Below, in pieces: positions 17,005-25,071 of a stretch of 32,235 bases of DNA. Position numbers and translations under genes: made by a program. Within the stretch, counting starts at the first letter, position 1. Each line of letters starts with the position of its first letter. The notes below the pieces were generated by a model. That model was given only the letters and a program-made list of their open reading frames with translations, had not been told where the DNA came from and searched no databases. The DNA is from Pseudoalteromonas holothuriae (GTDB lineage: Bacteria > Pseudomonadota > Gammaproteobacteria > Enterobacterales > Alteromonadaceae): NCBI RefSeq assembly GCF_945859825.1, contig NZ_CAMAPC010000024.1:1-32235 (forward strand). Reading direction: 5' to 3'.

Positions 17005-20000
17005 ATGAGCACGGAACAACCTGAGAAGCAAACAGGCATCATCGCCTATTTTGCTAACAATCCAGTCGCAGCCAACCTTTTAATGTGGTTTATTCTTATT
17101 GTTGGTATCGCGTCCTATTTTACGAGTCAACGTCAGATGTTTCCTAACGTTGAATTGAATTATATTAATATTGAAGCGACCTACCCTGGTGCATCACCTC
17201 AGGAAATTGAGGAAAGCATATTAGTAAAAATTGAAGAAGCATTAAAAGATGTGACTGAAATCGAAGAAGGCGTATATCGCGCTTTTCGCAATGGTGGCAG
17301 TGCATCACTTGAGATAGACCCAGATGTAAAGTTGTCTGATGTTATGGATAAAGTGAAGCTGCGAGTTGATGGTATTGCTACTTTCCCTGCAGCAATGGAA
17401 CCCTTAACTGTCAGCCAAAGAGAGTTTCGTCAAGATGTGATTGGCATGACTGTATCGGCAGACTTACCCCTAACTGACTTAAAACCAATTGCTAAAAATA
17501 TTGAAGACGAATTGCTGCAATTGAGCAATGTATCGCTCGTGGAAGTGAATGTACCACTTGATGAGATTGGTATTGAAATAGACCCTGATATGCTGCGTCA
17601 GTACAACCTGACTATCAGTGATATAACCGCAGCAATTCGTGGTTATTCAACGAACTTATCTGCTGGCCAATTGCGCACAGATGCTGGCGTTATTTCAGTG
17701 CGAGTAGAAAATCAATCGTATAATGGTGAACAGTTCCGTCAAATCCCGGTTAAGATTGGTGCAAATGGCGCTAAATTACTGCTCAGGGATGTGGCTGTCG
17801 TTAAAGATGCGTTTACTGAAGGCGAGCGCTATTTTAAATTAAATGGTGACAATGCGGTTTATATTGCTGTTAAAGCGACCAAAGAGCAAAACATGATCCC
17901 CATTGCACAGACTGTGAAGGCATATATTGCGCAGAAAAATGCTGAACTGCCAGCAGGTGTAAAAATAGACCCACTTGTTGATATGACCTATTACCTCAAT
18001 GGCCGCCTAAGCATGATGAAAAGCAACTTATTCCAAGGCGCTATTTTGGTGGCTATTATGTTGTCTATTTTCTTACGTTTTAAGCTCGCATTATGGGTGA
18101 TGGTTGGCCTGCCAATCTGCTTCTTAGGCGCGATAATGGCCATGCCACTCATTGGAGTTACGATTAACGTGGTGTCATTGTTTGCTTTTATTATGGTACT
18201 GGGGATAGTGGTGGATGATGCCATTGTAATTGGAGAGAGCGCTTACACCGAAATAGAGAAGAATGGACCCGGCGTAGAGAATGTTGTACGTGGTGCAAAG
18301 CGTGTTGCAACGCCGGCTACTTTTGGGGTACTTACTACAATGGCGGTATTTGCACCATTGATGTTCTCAAGCGGGCCTGATAGTTCTAACTTCATCTCTA
18401 TTGCCGGTGTGGTATTACTCTGTTTAGCATTTAGTTTGGTTGAGTCTAAGTTAATTCTTCCTGCGCATATCGCACACACCAAGTTTAGTCCGTTGGCTGA
18501 AAATAGCTGGCGTGTGCGTTTTAATAAGCGCTTCTTTGGTTTTGTAAATGGACCATACAAACGTTTTGTGACCTTGTGTGTGCAGTGGCGTTGGACCGTA
18601 CTATTTGCTTTTATTGGTATGTTTATCATGAGCGTTACACTGGTAACCAGTGGTGCTGTGAGAACGTTGTTTGTACCTAAAATACCTCATGACTTCCCTG
18701 CAATTAATCTAACCATGAATGATAATGCATCAGATGAGCAAACGATTTCAGCAATCCGTCAATTAGAGCAGCTTATTATTTCTGAAGACAAAAAAATCGA
18801 ACAGGAATTTGGACAGAAAATGGTCCGAGATGTCATGGTAATGAACGAAGGTCAAACAGAAGGCCGTGTTTTAGCGCCGTTAGTTGATGAAGCGTTACGC
18901 CCATTTAACACTTTTGAGTTAACGCGCCGTTGGCGAGAAAGTATGCCTGAAATTGCCGGCGTAAAATCTATTATGATTGAAGAAGAGGTGATTTCATTAG
19001 GTACAGACGGTGATTTTGGTTACTTATTATATGGCTCTGATATTGAGACTCTAAATGCGGCGGGTCGACAATTAATTCGGATGTTGCAAGATGAAAAAGG
19101 GTTGTTTGACATTAGCTCAACAATTGACCCTGCAAGTAAGGAGATTCAGCTGACTTTAAAACCGGTCGCCCATGATTTGGGCTTATCACTACAAAATATT
19201 GGTATGCAAGTGGGTGCCAGCTTTTATGGTGGTGAAGCACAACGTGTGATCCGAGGTGGCGAAGAAGTGAGAGTCATGGTGCGTTATCCAAAATTAACGC
19301 GAGAAGCATTTTCATCTTTAAAACATACCGTGATTACTACGCCAACAGGTAAAGAAGTCATGCTTGGTGATATTGTGGAACTGGTTGAAAAACCAGGGAT
19401 AAGCTACATTCGTCGTGAAGAAGGCTATCGTACTGTATATGTTTACGGCAATATTGATGAAGAAGTGGTTGAGCCAAATGCGGTGACCAAACGCATTGAC
19501 GATGATATTTTGCCTCAGTTGTTAAAGAGTTTTCCATCGGTTAAAACCAAGCTAGGCGGTTCGGTTGAAGAGCAGCAAGCGCAAGCGAATGAACAATTGG
19601 TATTCTTTATTGTAGGAATGTTGATTGTGTATATTTTGTTGGCTATTCCCCTTAAAAGCTATGCACAACCACTGATTGTGATGTCGGTGATCCCATTTAG
19701 CTTGGTTGGTGCAATTTGGGGACATTTGTTCTTTGGCTTAGACTTAAGCATGATGTCGACCTACGGCATTATTGCTGCCGCAGGTGTGGTGATCAACGAT
19801 TCATTGGTGATGACAGACTTTGTGAATCAAGCTCGTAAAGAGGGAGTGCAGCTTAAAGATGCGGTAATTAATGCAGGGTGTGCACGCTTTAGGGCTATTA
19901 CACTGACTTCTATAACAACTTTTGTAGGTGTTTTACCCATTATGTTTGAAACCAGCTTGCAGGCAATGTTTGTTATCCCAATGGCGGTTTCGCTGGGCTT

Positions 20001-20145
20001 TGCAGTGGTATTTGCTACACTGATCACGCTATTGCTGGTTCCGTGTTTATACATCATTATGACAGATGTTCGGACCATGTTCAGAGGCTTATACAATGCT
20101 ATTAAAGGGCTTTTCAAAGCACGTAACAAAATACAAAATGCATAG
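17005..20145 (+). CDS. RND efflux pump inner-membrane subunit
   Basis: A 1046-residue proton-driven RND permease of the AcrB/HAE1 group: 12 expected membrane helices and two large periplasmic loops. Helix 1 lies near residues 24-44 (NLLMWFILIVGIASYF). Asp404-Asp405 in GIVVDDAIVIGES are the helix-4 proton-relay pair. The helix-10 region reads AAGVVINDSLVMTDF; here the lysine that AcrB uses at this point appears to be Ile, as in several HAE1-type pumps. Upstream in-frame GTG at 16999 is possible, but the ATG at 17005 with GGGAG before it is better. It is co-transcribed with the adaptor gene at 15826. Candidate cargos are hydrophobic drugs, dyes or envelope lipids; the sequence does not decide. 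Confidence 0.95.
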   Translation: MSTEQPEKQTGIIAYFANNPVAANLLMWFILIVGIASYFTSQRQMFPNVELNYINIEATYPGASPQEIEESILVKIEEALKDVTEIEEGVYRAFRNGGSASLEIDPDVKLSDVMDKVKLRVDGIATFPAAMEPLTVSQREFRQDVIGMTVSADLPLTDLKPIAKNIEDELLQLSNVSLVEVNVPLDEIGIEIDPDMLRQYNLTISDITAAIRGYSTNLSAGQLRTDAGVISVRVENQSYNGEQFRQIPVKIGANGAKLLLRDVAVVKDAFTEGERYFKLNGDNAVYIAVKATKEQNMIPIAQTVKAYIAQKNAELPAGVKIDPLVDMTYYLNGRLSMMKSNLFQGAILVAIMLSIFLRFKLALWVMVGLPICFLGAIMAMPLIGVTINVVSLFAFIMVLGIVVDDAIVIGESAYTEIEKNGPGVENVVRGAKRVATPATFGVLTTMAVFAPLMFSSGPDSSNFISIAGVVLLCLAFSLVESKLILPAHIAHTKFSPLAENSWRVRFNKRFFGFVNGPYKRFVTLCVQWRWTVLFAFIGMFIMSVTLVTSGAVRTLFVPKIPHDFPAINLTMNDNASDEQTISAIRQLEQLIISEDKKIEQEFGQKMVRDVMVMNEGQTEGRVLAPLVDEALRPFNTFELTRRWRESMPEIAGVKSIMIEEEVISLGTDGDFGYLLYGSDIETLNAAGRQLIRMLQDEKGLFDISSTIDPASKEIQLTLKPVAHDLGLSLQNIGMQVGASFYGGEAQRVIRGGEEVRVMVRYPKLTREAFSSLKHTVITTPTGKEVMLGDIVELVEKPGISYIRREEGYRTVYVYGNIDEEVVEPNAVTKRIDDDILPQLLKSFPSVKTKLGGSVEEQQAQANEQLVFFIVGMLIVYILLAIPLKSYAQPLIVMSVIPFSLVGAIWGHLFFGLDLSMMSTYGIIAAAGVVINDSLVMTDFVNQARKEGVQLKDAVINAGCARFRAITLTSITTFVGVLPIMFETSLQAMFVIPMAVSLGFAVVFATLITLLLVPCLYIIMTDVRTMFRGLYNAIKGLFKARNKIQNA

Positions 20146-20165
20146 TAGGTAATATCTATTTACTC

Positions 20166-20195
20166 AAAAGGCCAAATCGAGAGATTGGCCTTTTT
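20166..20195 (+). terminator. Intrinsic terminator of the RND operon
   Basis: AAAAGGCCAA pairs with TTGGCCTTTT. The inner bases ATC-GAGA-GAT continue the helix with one bulged A and a GAGA tetraloop. The descending arm ends in TTTTT. It lies 20 bases after the pump stop codon. Confidence 0.9.
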
Positions 20196-20270
20196 GCTGT
20201 TTGCTTAAGACAACACTGCGTGTGCTTATTAGCTATGCTAGACTGGAAAAAATAAAATAGGAACACCATA

Positions 20271-22328
20271 GTGACTGATAAAATAACCCCACCGATTGCA
20301 AAAAAAATTCCTCACAATATGACACATCATGGACACACACGAACCGATAATTATTATTGGATGCGTGATGATGAAAGGCAAGACGCTCAGGTACTTGAGC
20401 ATCTAGAAAAAGAAAATCAATATGTACAACAACACATGAGTGCTCATCAAGTATTGCACAATGCTTTGTTTGAAGAAATGAAGGGCCGTATTGTGAAAGA
20501 TGATAGCTCTGTGCCAGTAAAAGACGGTCAATATTGGTATGTAAGTGATGTGCAAGGGGATGATGAATATGCCAGTCACTATCGTGCGACTAATGAGCTG
20601 TTGTCAGATAAAACGCTACTGCTGAATATTAATGAGCTTGCACAAGGCTATGAATACTATGATGTGGGTGAGATGACAATAAGCCCTAATGAAAATTTGC
20701 TAGCTTATAGTGAAGACATTGATGGGCGTCGTATTTATACCATTCGATTTAAAGATTTATGCACCAATACATACCTTGATGACGTATTAGAAAACACCGA
20801 AGGACAGCTGGTCTGGAGTAATGACAACAAAACTGTATTTTACGTGAAAAAAGACGCACAAACGTTATTGGGTTTTCAGGTATATCGTCATGTATTAGGT
20901 ACACCGCAAAGCGATGATACGCTGGTATATGAAGAGCAAGACCGTCAGTTTTATATGGAGTTGGGTAAAAGCCGCGATGAGAGTGAAATTTATATATACC
21001 TAGCGGCAACTGAAACCAGCGATATACTAGCACTTGATGCCGATGCGCCTATGGGTGAGTTTAAGCGACTATTGCCGCGCACTGAGGGTCATGAATTTGG
21101 TATTGAGAAACTCGCTGGCGAGTATTATATTTTATCAAATCATGACGCAAAAAACTTTCGCTTGCTGAAAGCTTGTGAAAAAACTATCGGTGATAGGCTT
21201 CAGTGGCAAGAACTGATTGCACATCGTGAACATATTTTAATTGAAGGTATGGAGCTATTTGATAGTCACTTTGTGATCACCGAGCGAGAAATGGGGCAAA
21301 TTCGCTTTGTAGTGCATAACTACCAAGGAGAAAGTTACCAATTAGGTTTTGATGATGCATGCTTTTTCGCAGGTATTGGATATAACCCAGAGCGAACCGC
21401 TTCTCATGTACGTATACACTACTCTAGTTTAACCACACCGAGCTCAGTATACGATTGTGACTTGACCACAGGGCGTAAAACGTTGCGTAAGCAGCAACAA
21501 GTACTCGGTGATTTTGATAGTAACAAGTATGCGTCAGAGCGAGTTTTTGTGAATGCCAGAGATGGTGAGCAAGTACCCGTATCTTTGGTATATAGAAAAG
21601 ATACATTTCATAAAGATGGTACTAATCCGCTCATGCAATACGGATACGGTGCCTATGGTATTACTATTGATCCTAGCTTTTCTAGTACAACATTATCATT
21701 ACTAGATAGAGGTTTTGTGTATGCCATTGCGCATATTCGAGGCTCTGAGATGTTAGGCCGAAATTGGTATGAACAAGGGAAAAAGGCTAATAAGCAAAAC
21801 ACCTTTAATGACTTTGTTGATGTAACGCGGGCTTTAACCGATCAAGGGTATGCACATAAAGACAAAGTATTTGCATCTGGTGGCAGTGCTGGTGGTTTAT
21901 TGATGGGAGCGGTGGTTAATCAGGCTCCAGAACTGTATTTGGGAGTGGGCATTCATGTTCCATTTTTAGACGTATTAACTACTATGTTAGATGAGTCAAT
22001 ACCACTGACCACCAATGAATACGATGAGTGGGGTAACCCTAATCAGCAGGCAGCATATCAAAGTATATTGAATTATTCACCATACGATAACTTAGCTGCT
22101 CAAGCATACCCTAATATTTTAGTAACAACGGGGCTGCATGATTCACAAGTACAGTACTGGGAACCAATGAAGTGGGTGGCTAAACTCAGGGCGTTAAAAA
22201 CTGATGATAATTTACTGCTTTTTAAAACAGATATGGAAGCAGGTCACGGTGGTGCCTCAGGGCGATTTAAAAGTTTACAAGATAAAGCACTGGAAATGGC
22301 CTTCTTTATTGCTTTATTATCAAGTTAA
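20271..22328 (+). CDS. ptrB: Oligopeptidase B (prolyl-oligopeptidase family S9A)
   Basis: A cytosolic serine peptidase of 685 residues that cuts short peptides after Arg or Lys. An N-terminal beta-propeller (about 70-410, after the conserved opening HTRTDNYYWMRDDER) caps a C-terminal alpha/beta-hydrolase domain with Ser539 (ASGGSAGGLLMG), Asp624 (TTGLHDSQV) and His659 (EAGHGGASGR). Length is typical. Translation probably begins at the GTG at 20271: the homologous N-terminus starts there, and AGGA lies eight bases upstream; no ATG is better placed. The small STAS-like gene follows after 23 bases, probably in the same transcript. It could process basic peptides released by the secreted trypsin-like enzyme at 11194, but that link is only inference. 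Confidence 0.97.
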   Translation: MTDKITPPIAKKIPHNMTHHGHTRTDNYYWMRDDERQDAQVLEHLEKENQYVQQHMSAHQVLHNALFEEMKGRIVKDDSSVPVKDGQYWYVSDVQGDDEYASHYRATNELLSDKTLLLNINELAQGYEYYDVGEMTISPNENLLAYSEDIDGRRIYTIRFKDLCTNTYLDDVLENTEGQLVWSNDNKTVFYVKKDAQTLLGFQVYRHVLGTPQSDDTLVYEEQDRQFYMELGKSRDESEIYIYLAATETSDILALDADAPMGEFKRLLPRTEGHEFGIEKLAGEYYILSNHDAKNFRLLKACEKTIGDRLQWQELIAHREHILIEGMELFDSHFVITEREMGQIRFVVHNYQGESYQLGFDDACFFAGIGYNPERTASHVRIHYSSLTTPSSVYDCDLTTGRKTLRKQQQVLGDFDSNKYASERVFVNARDGEQVPVSLVYRKDTFHKDGTNPLMQYGYGAYGITIDPSFSSTTLSLLDRGFVYAIAHIRGSEMLGRNWYEQGKKANKQNTFNDFVDVTRALTDQGYAHKDKVFASGGSAGGLLMGAVVNQAPELYLGVGIHVPFLDVLTTMLDESIPLTTNEYDEWGNPNQQAAYQSILNYSPYDNLAAQAYPNILVTTGLHDSQVQYWEPMKWVAKLRALKTDDNLLLFKTDMEAGHGGASGRFKSLQDKALEMAFFIALLSS

Positions 22329-22351
22329 GCAATGATTGATAAGGTAGTTTG

Positions 22352-22777
22352 ATGTTTGTAGCCCATGGCCTTTGGCGTGTTTTTATGGACCCTCCTTGTG
22401 CTTATATAAGTATGAAAGGGGCTTTTAATAAAGAAGGAATCATTGCATTTCAAAACGATTTGATGGCTACTGCGAGCCAATTTGCACCGCAAAGCATGAT
22501 GGATGCAGTGGTTGATTTAACTGAGTTTGAAATGAGTACCGCTGACAGCATTGAAGACACTCGGCAGTATTTTGCAGGAGTTACACAGCGAGGCTTGCAA
22601 ACGGTAAGTTATGTGGGGGCAAACGCACTTGCCCGCCATATGCTTGAGCAGTTGTGGCAAGACACCACAACTGCTGTGCACTTTTTCACCTCTATGGAAG
22701 AGTTGGTTAGCAACCAACCACATTATAAAGGCAACATTGATAGGTTAGTTAAGATAAGCTTTAAGCATCCAAACTAA
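22352..22777 (+). CDS. STAS/SpoIIAA-like small protein
   Basis: A soluble protein of 141 residues without signal or membrane segment. The pattern of a strand, ISMKGAFNKEGIIAFQNDL, then AVVDLTEFEMSTADSIEDTRQYF and LQTVSYVGANALARHMLEQLW, resembles the STAS/SpoIIAA-like fold seen in many gammaproteobacterial hypotheticals. The function is unknown. The start is the ATG at 22352 with AAGG seven bases upstream; a TTG at 22349 is unlikely. It follows ptrB by 23 bases and is probably co-transcribed. Its last 33 bases overlap the end of dps on the other strand, so the two messages are complementary at their 3' ends. Confidence 0.7.
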   Translation: MFVAHGLWRVFMDPPCAYISMKGAFNKEGIIAFQNDLMATASQFAPQSMMDAVVDLTEFEMSTADSIEDTRQYFAGVTQRGLQTVSYVGANALARHMLEQLWQDTTTAVHFFTSMEELVSNQPHYKGNIDRLVKISFKHPN

Positions 22778-23218
22778 CTTTTCTTGCTCTTTGATATAAT
22801 CACTCATCAGTGCTGCGCTGCCTTCATCTTGGGCGTCGCCTGCTTGCTCTAGAATCTCACGTTGCATTGCAATCAGTGTTTTGTAACCATTTAGTAAGTT
22901 ATTCAGCGCCTCAGTACCATCACTGATATTTTTGGCTTCTGTTATTTTGCTCGCCTCAAGGTAATCCGAAAATGCATGAAGAGGTTTGCCTTCAATGGTT
23001 AAAATACGTTCCGCAATTTCATCTACTTTTTCAAGCAGTAAGTTATAGATTTCTTCAAATTTTAGGTGTAGCTCAAAAAAGTTACGCCCTTTGATATTCC
23101 AGTGAAAGCCACGAGCGTTCATATATTGAATTTGGTAACTACTTAGCAATGTGTTTAATGATGTTACTAGCGCTTGACTTTTTTGGTTGTCTAAACCGAT
23201 AGAATTAGTTGTGTTCAT
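22745..23218 (-). CDS. dps: Dps ferritin-like DNA-protection protein
   Basis: A 157-residue Dps-family mini-ferritin that oxidises and stores iron with H2O2 and can coat DNA in stress. The inter-subunit ferroxidase ligands are in place with the spacing of E. coli Dps: His39 and His51 (GFHWNIKGRNFFELH), Glu55, Asp66 and Glu70 (LLEKVDEIAE). The N-terminal tail is short and has only one lysine, so DNA binding may be weaker than in E. coli Dps (inference). A very strong ribosome site (AAGGAG) precedes the ATG at 23218, which suggests high expression. It is convergent with the STAS-like gene, overlapping it by 33 bases. Together with katG it gives this window two peroxide defences. Confidence 0.95.
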   Translation of the reverse strand: MNTTNSIGLDNQKSQALVTSLNTLLSSYQIQYMNARGFHWNIKGRNFFELHLKFEEIYNLLLEKVDEIAERILTIEGKPLHAFSDYLEASKITEAKNISDGTEALNNLLNGYKTLIAMQREILEQAGDAQDEGSAALMSDYIKEQEKLVWMLKAYLN

Positions 23219-23247
23219 AATAAGCTCCTTGTTTTGATGTACTCAGT

Positions 23248-23451
23248 ATGGGAGAAAATAGCTCAAATGCCTATCGACTAAAATCTATGCATGCCATCGA
23301 AAAAACAAATCAATCTTTGCTTTTATCTCACTTACCTTTAGATACATATGGGCGAAGGGATAGATTTCTACCCCAAAACTTAAAACTCATGATTTTTTAC
23401 TACTTGAACCACTGTGGAATAAACCTTGCCAATATGCGCTCCACGCAATAA
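23248..23451 (+). pseudogene. Short reading frame, possible remnant of a GNAT-type gene
   Basis: An open frame of 67 codons, or 54 from the ATG at 23287. The stretch MHAIEKTNQSLLLSHLPLDTYGRRDRF faintly resembles the beginning of some GNAT acetyltransferases, but the rest of such a domain is absent and no continuation was seen in the other frames. No good ribosome site is visible, and its 5' end lies where the dps promoter should be. It may be a decayed gene or a chance open frame. Confidence 0.25.
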
Positions 23452-23465
23452 AAATTGTATATTAG

Positions 23466-23479
23466 TTGATCTAGAGCAA
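23466..23479 (+). promoter_or_regulatory. Distal FNR-like box
   Basis: TTGATCTAGAGCAA matches the FNR/Anr consensus TTGAT-N4-ATCAA at 9 of 10 fixed positions. Its centre is exactly 50 bp upstream of the second box and at -91.5 relative to the inferred start of transcription. Confidence 0.5.
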
Positions 23480-23515
23480 CGCCTTGTTACGCTGCAATTA
23501 GGCTAAACTTTAGGC

Positions 23516-23529
23516 TTGATTTAGGTCAA
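23516..23529 (+). promoter_or_regulatory. Proximal FNR-like box
   Basis: TTGATTTAGGTCAA matches TTGAT-N4-ATCAA at 9 of 10 fixed positions. Its centre (23522.5) lies 41.5 bp before the transcription start predicted from the -10 element, the standard class II activator position. Confidence 0.6.
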
Positions 23530-23551
23530 AAAACAGCCTTCATACAAAGCG

Positions 23552-23557
23552 CATAAT
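23552..23557 (+). promoter_or_regulatory. -10 element CATAAT of the small membrane protein gene
   Basis: CATAAT is one base from the TATAAT consensus and predicts transcription from about 23564. No good -35 hexamer is present; the proximal FNR-like box occupies that place. Confidence 0.55.
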
Positions 23558-23598
23558 CACTCTGACATTAAGAAAATAATTTAGTTAGGAGAAGGATT

Positions 23599-23808
23599 AT
23601 GCAAGGTAAAACAGCTTCACAACATAAATCAGAAATTATTGTCGTTGTTATCGCATTGCTCGCTTTTGTTGTTGGTTTGGTAGGGCACCTAGCAAGTGCT
23701 AGTTTCGCAAACTCAGATGCGTTTGGTTATATTGCGGCACCAGTACCATTAATTGTGGGCGTTATTGCGCTTATTGCTTATAAAGTGGCAAAAAGTGGTG
23801 ATCATTAG
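23599..23808 (+). CDS. Small two-helix membrane protein
   Basis: A 69-residue protein with a short polar N-terminus, a first hydrophobic helix at about 13-34 (IIVVVIALLAFVVGLVGHLA), a small loop and a second helix at about 43-61 (YIAAPVPLIVGVIALIAY), ending KVAKSGDH. I do not recognise a named family. It is probably a real gene because of an excellent ribosome site (TTAGGAGAAGGATT before the ATG) and an organised promoter with two FNR-like boxes and a CATAAT element. Possible roles are an accessory peptide to a respiratory or transport complex used under low oxygen; this rests only on the promoter. It is convergent with the hydrolase gene, overlapping it by 4 bases. Confidence 0.8.
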   Translation: MQGKTASQHKSEIIVVVIALLAFVVGLVGHLASASFANSDAFGYIAAPVPLIVGVIALIAYKVAKSGDH

Positions 23809-24425
23809 TGTGATGAATAGTTATCGTCTTGCATTAGTAGCTGTTGGATATACTGCATCACCTGACGTGAGTAAATCATTGTGGTATGGCTTAGGTGAAA
23901 CACTTTATGTTCAGCCATACCTTTGAGCTTTGTTTCTTCTAGTAGCACCGTACCATCTGAGCGACTGCCTTTTTTTATCAGTGGCATTAAGCCTATAGGA
24001 AGATCTCCAGCGATGCTGTATAGCTTGGCATTAAAAGGCCAATTTTGATTGTCACTGAGTAAAAATTCAATGCTATTTTTTAATAGTAGATCGAAGCCTT
24101 TATCATGCATATGTTGGGCGATCGCGCTGCCTTTGTGAGGAGTGCCAAGCGTGATCACTTTTTCTACATTATGGCTTTGCTGTGAATTGTGTTCTAAATA
24201 AGCTCTGGCGACTAAGCCACCCATTGAATGACAAACCAAAGCAGTAGGACGGCGTTCAATAAACTTATCTATGGCAGAAAAAATAGCTTGTTTGTCTGGT
24301 GAAAGCGTATTGTAGCTTAGATTGAGAATCTCAAACCCTTCTTTTGTAAGTTTGGCGCAAAGTGGTTGCATAACAAACCCAGACATATACAAACCGTGTA
24401 ATACCACGACACGCTTTATTGCCAT
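23805..24425 (-). CDS. Alpha/beta-hydrolase (lipase/PGAP1-like)
   Basis: A soluble alpha/beta-hydrolase of 206 residues. The oxyanion region is VVVLHGLYMSG; the nucleophile is Ser67 in LVCHSMGGLVARAYL, then ITLGTPHKGSAIA; the probable acid is Asp157 (SRSDGTV) and the base His180 (HLSHTTM). These are the features of small esterases and lipases of the PGAP1/EstA kind. No signal peptide is seen, so it is probably cytoplasmic. The substrate is unknown. It follows yaeQ on the same strand with only 8 bases between, so the two form an operon. Its stop overlaps that of the small membrane protein gene on the other strand by 4 bases. Confidence 0.88.
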   Translation of the reverse strand: MAIKRVVVLHGLYMSGFVMQPLCAKLTKEGFEILNLSYNTLSPDKQAIFSAIDKFIERRPTALVCHSMGGLVARAYLEHNSQQSHNVEKVITLGTPHKGSAIAQHMHDKGFDLLLKNSIEFLLSDNQNWPFNAKLYSIAGDLPIGLMPLIKKGSRSDGTVLLEETKLKGMAEHKVFHLSHTTMIYSRQVMQYIQQLLMQDDNYSSH

Positions 24426-24433
24426 AAAAACCC

Positions 24434-24970
24434 CTATTTTAGTATTTCAGGTACACACTGCACACTATGTTGCTCATCACTTAGCCATATTTCACCATCT
24501 TGTACTGTGACTGTCAGTGACATTGAGCGTGCAGCCATGATAGCGAGTTTTTTTGTGGCTGAGTAAGGCAAACTTATTACAGACAAATTATCGAAGCCTG
24601 CTAATTTGTTTTGGTTTTTTTGCCACCATATTGCTTGATTATTTTCGCCATACGTATAAAGCACAACTTGTTTTGCACGATTGCAGGCTTTTTTTAAGCG
24701 TTTTTCATCAGGCAAGCCTAACTCGACCCATAACTCGATTTCATCGCTGTAATTTTTGACCCAAATTTCGGGTTCATCGTCTGCACATAGTCCCTTCGTG
24801 AATTCCAGTTGAGCCTGATATTGCAGAGCATAAGCTAATAACCTGACCATCAAGCGTTGTTCATTTTCCGATGGGTGCTGTGCAGCTGTAAGCGAAAGTG
24901 TTTGATAGATATGCCTATCCATATCACTCAGTGACAGTTGTGTTTTTATGATAGTTGACTTTAACGCCAT
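24434..24970 (-). CDS. yaeQ: YaeQ family protein
   Basis: A 178-residue protein recognisable throughout as YaeQ: MALKSTIIKTQLSLSDMDRH at the N-terminus, HPSENEQRLMVRLLAYALQY, then WVELGLPDEKRLKKACNRA and a C-terminal strand pair (VQDGEIWLSD). The YaeQ fold resembles PD-(D/E)XK nucleases, but no nuclease activity is firmly established. E. coli YaeQ was once proposed to replace RfaH, which was later disputed. It is cytoplasmic. It is first gene of a pair with the hydrolase at 23805. A 101-base gap separates it from the mgtE gene upstream on the same strand; no terminator is visible there, so read-through from mgtE cannot be excluded. Confidence 0.95.
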   Translation of the reverse strand: MALKSTIIKTQLSLSDMDRHIYQTLSLTAAQHPSENEQRLMVRLLAYALQYQAQLEFTKGLCADDEPEIWVKNYSDEIELWVELGLPDEKRLKKACNRAKQVVLYTYGENNQAIWWQKNQNKLAGFDNLSVISLPYSATKKLAIMAARSMSLTVTVQDGEIWLSDEQHSVQCVPEILK

Positions 24971-25071
24971 ATGAATGAGTACTCAGGTAAAATGATGCGC
25001 GCAGTATACGTGAGTTTGTTGAGCACATCATTTTTTATAAGATACTATTTTGCCAATGCAAACGATATATA

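Noticed and set aside
23255..23295. OxyR-like ATAG/CTAT elements upstream of dps
   Set aside because: ATAG and CTAT are 9 bases apart instead of 7, and the next element is also out of register.
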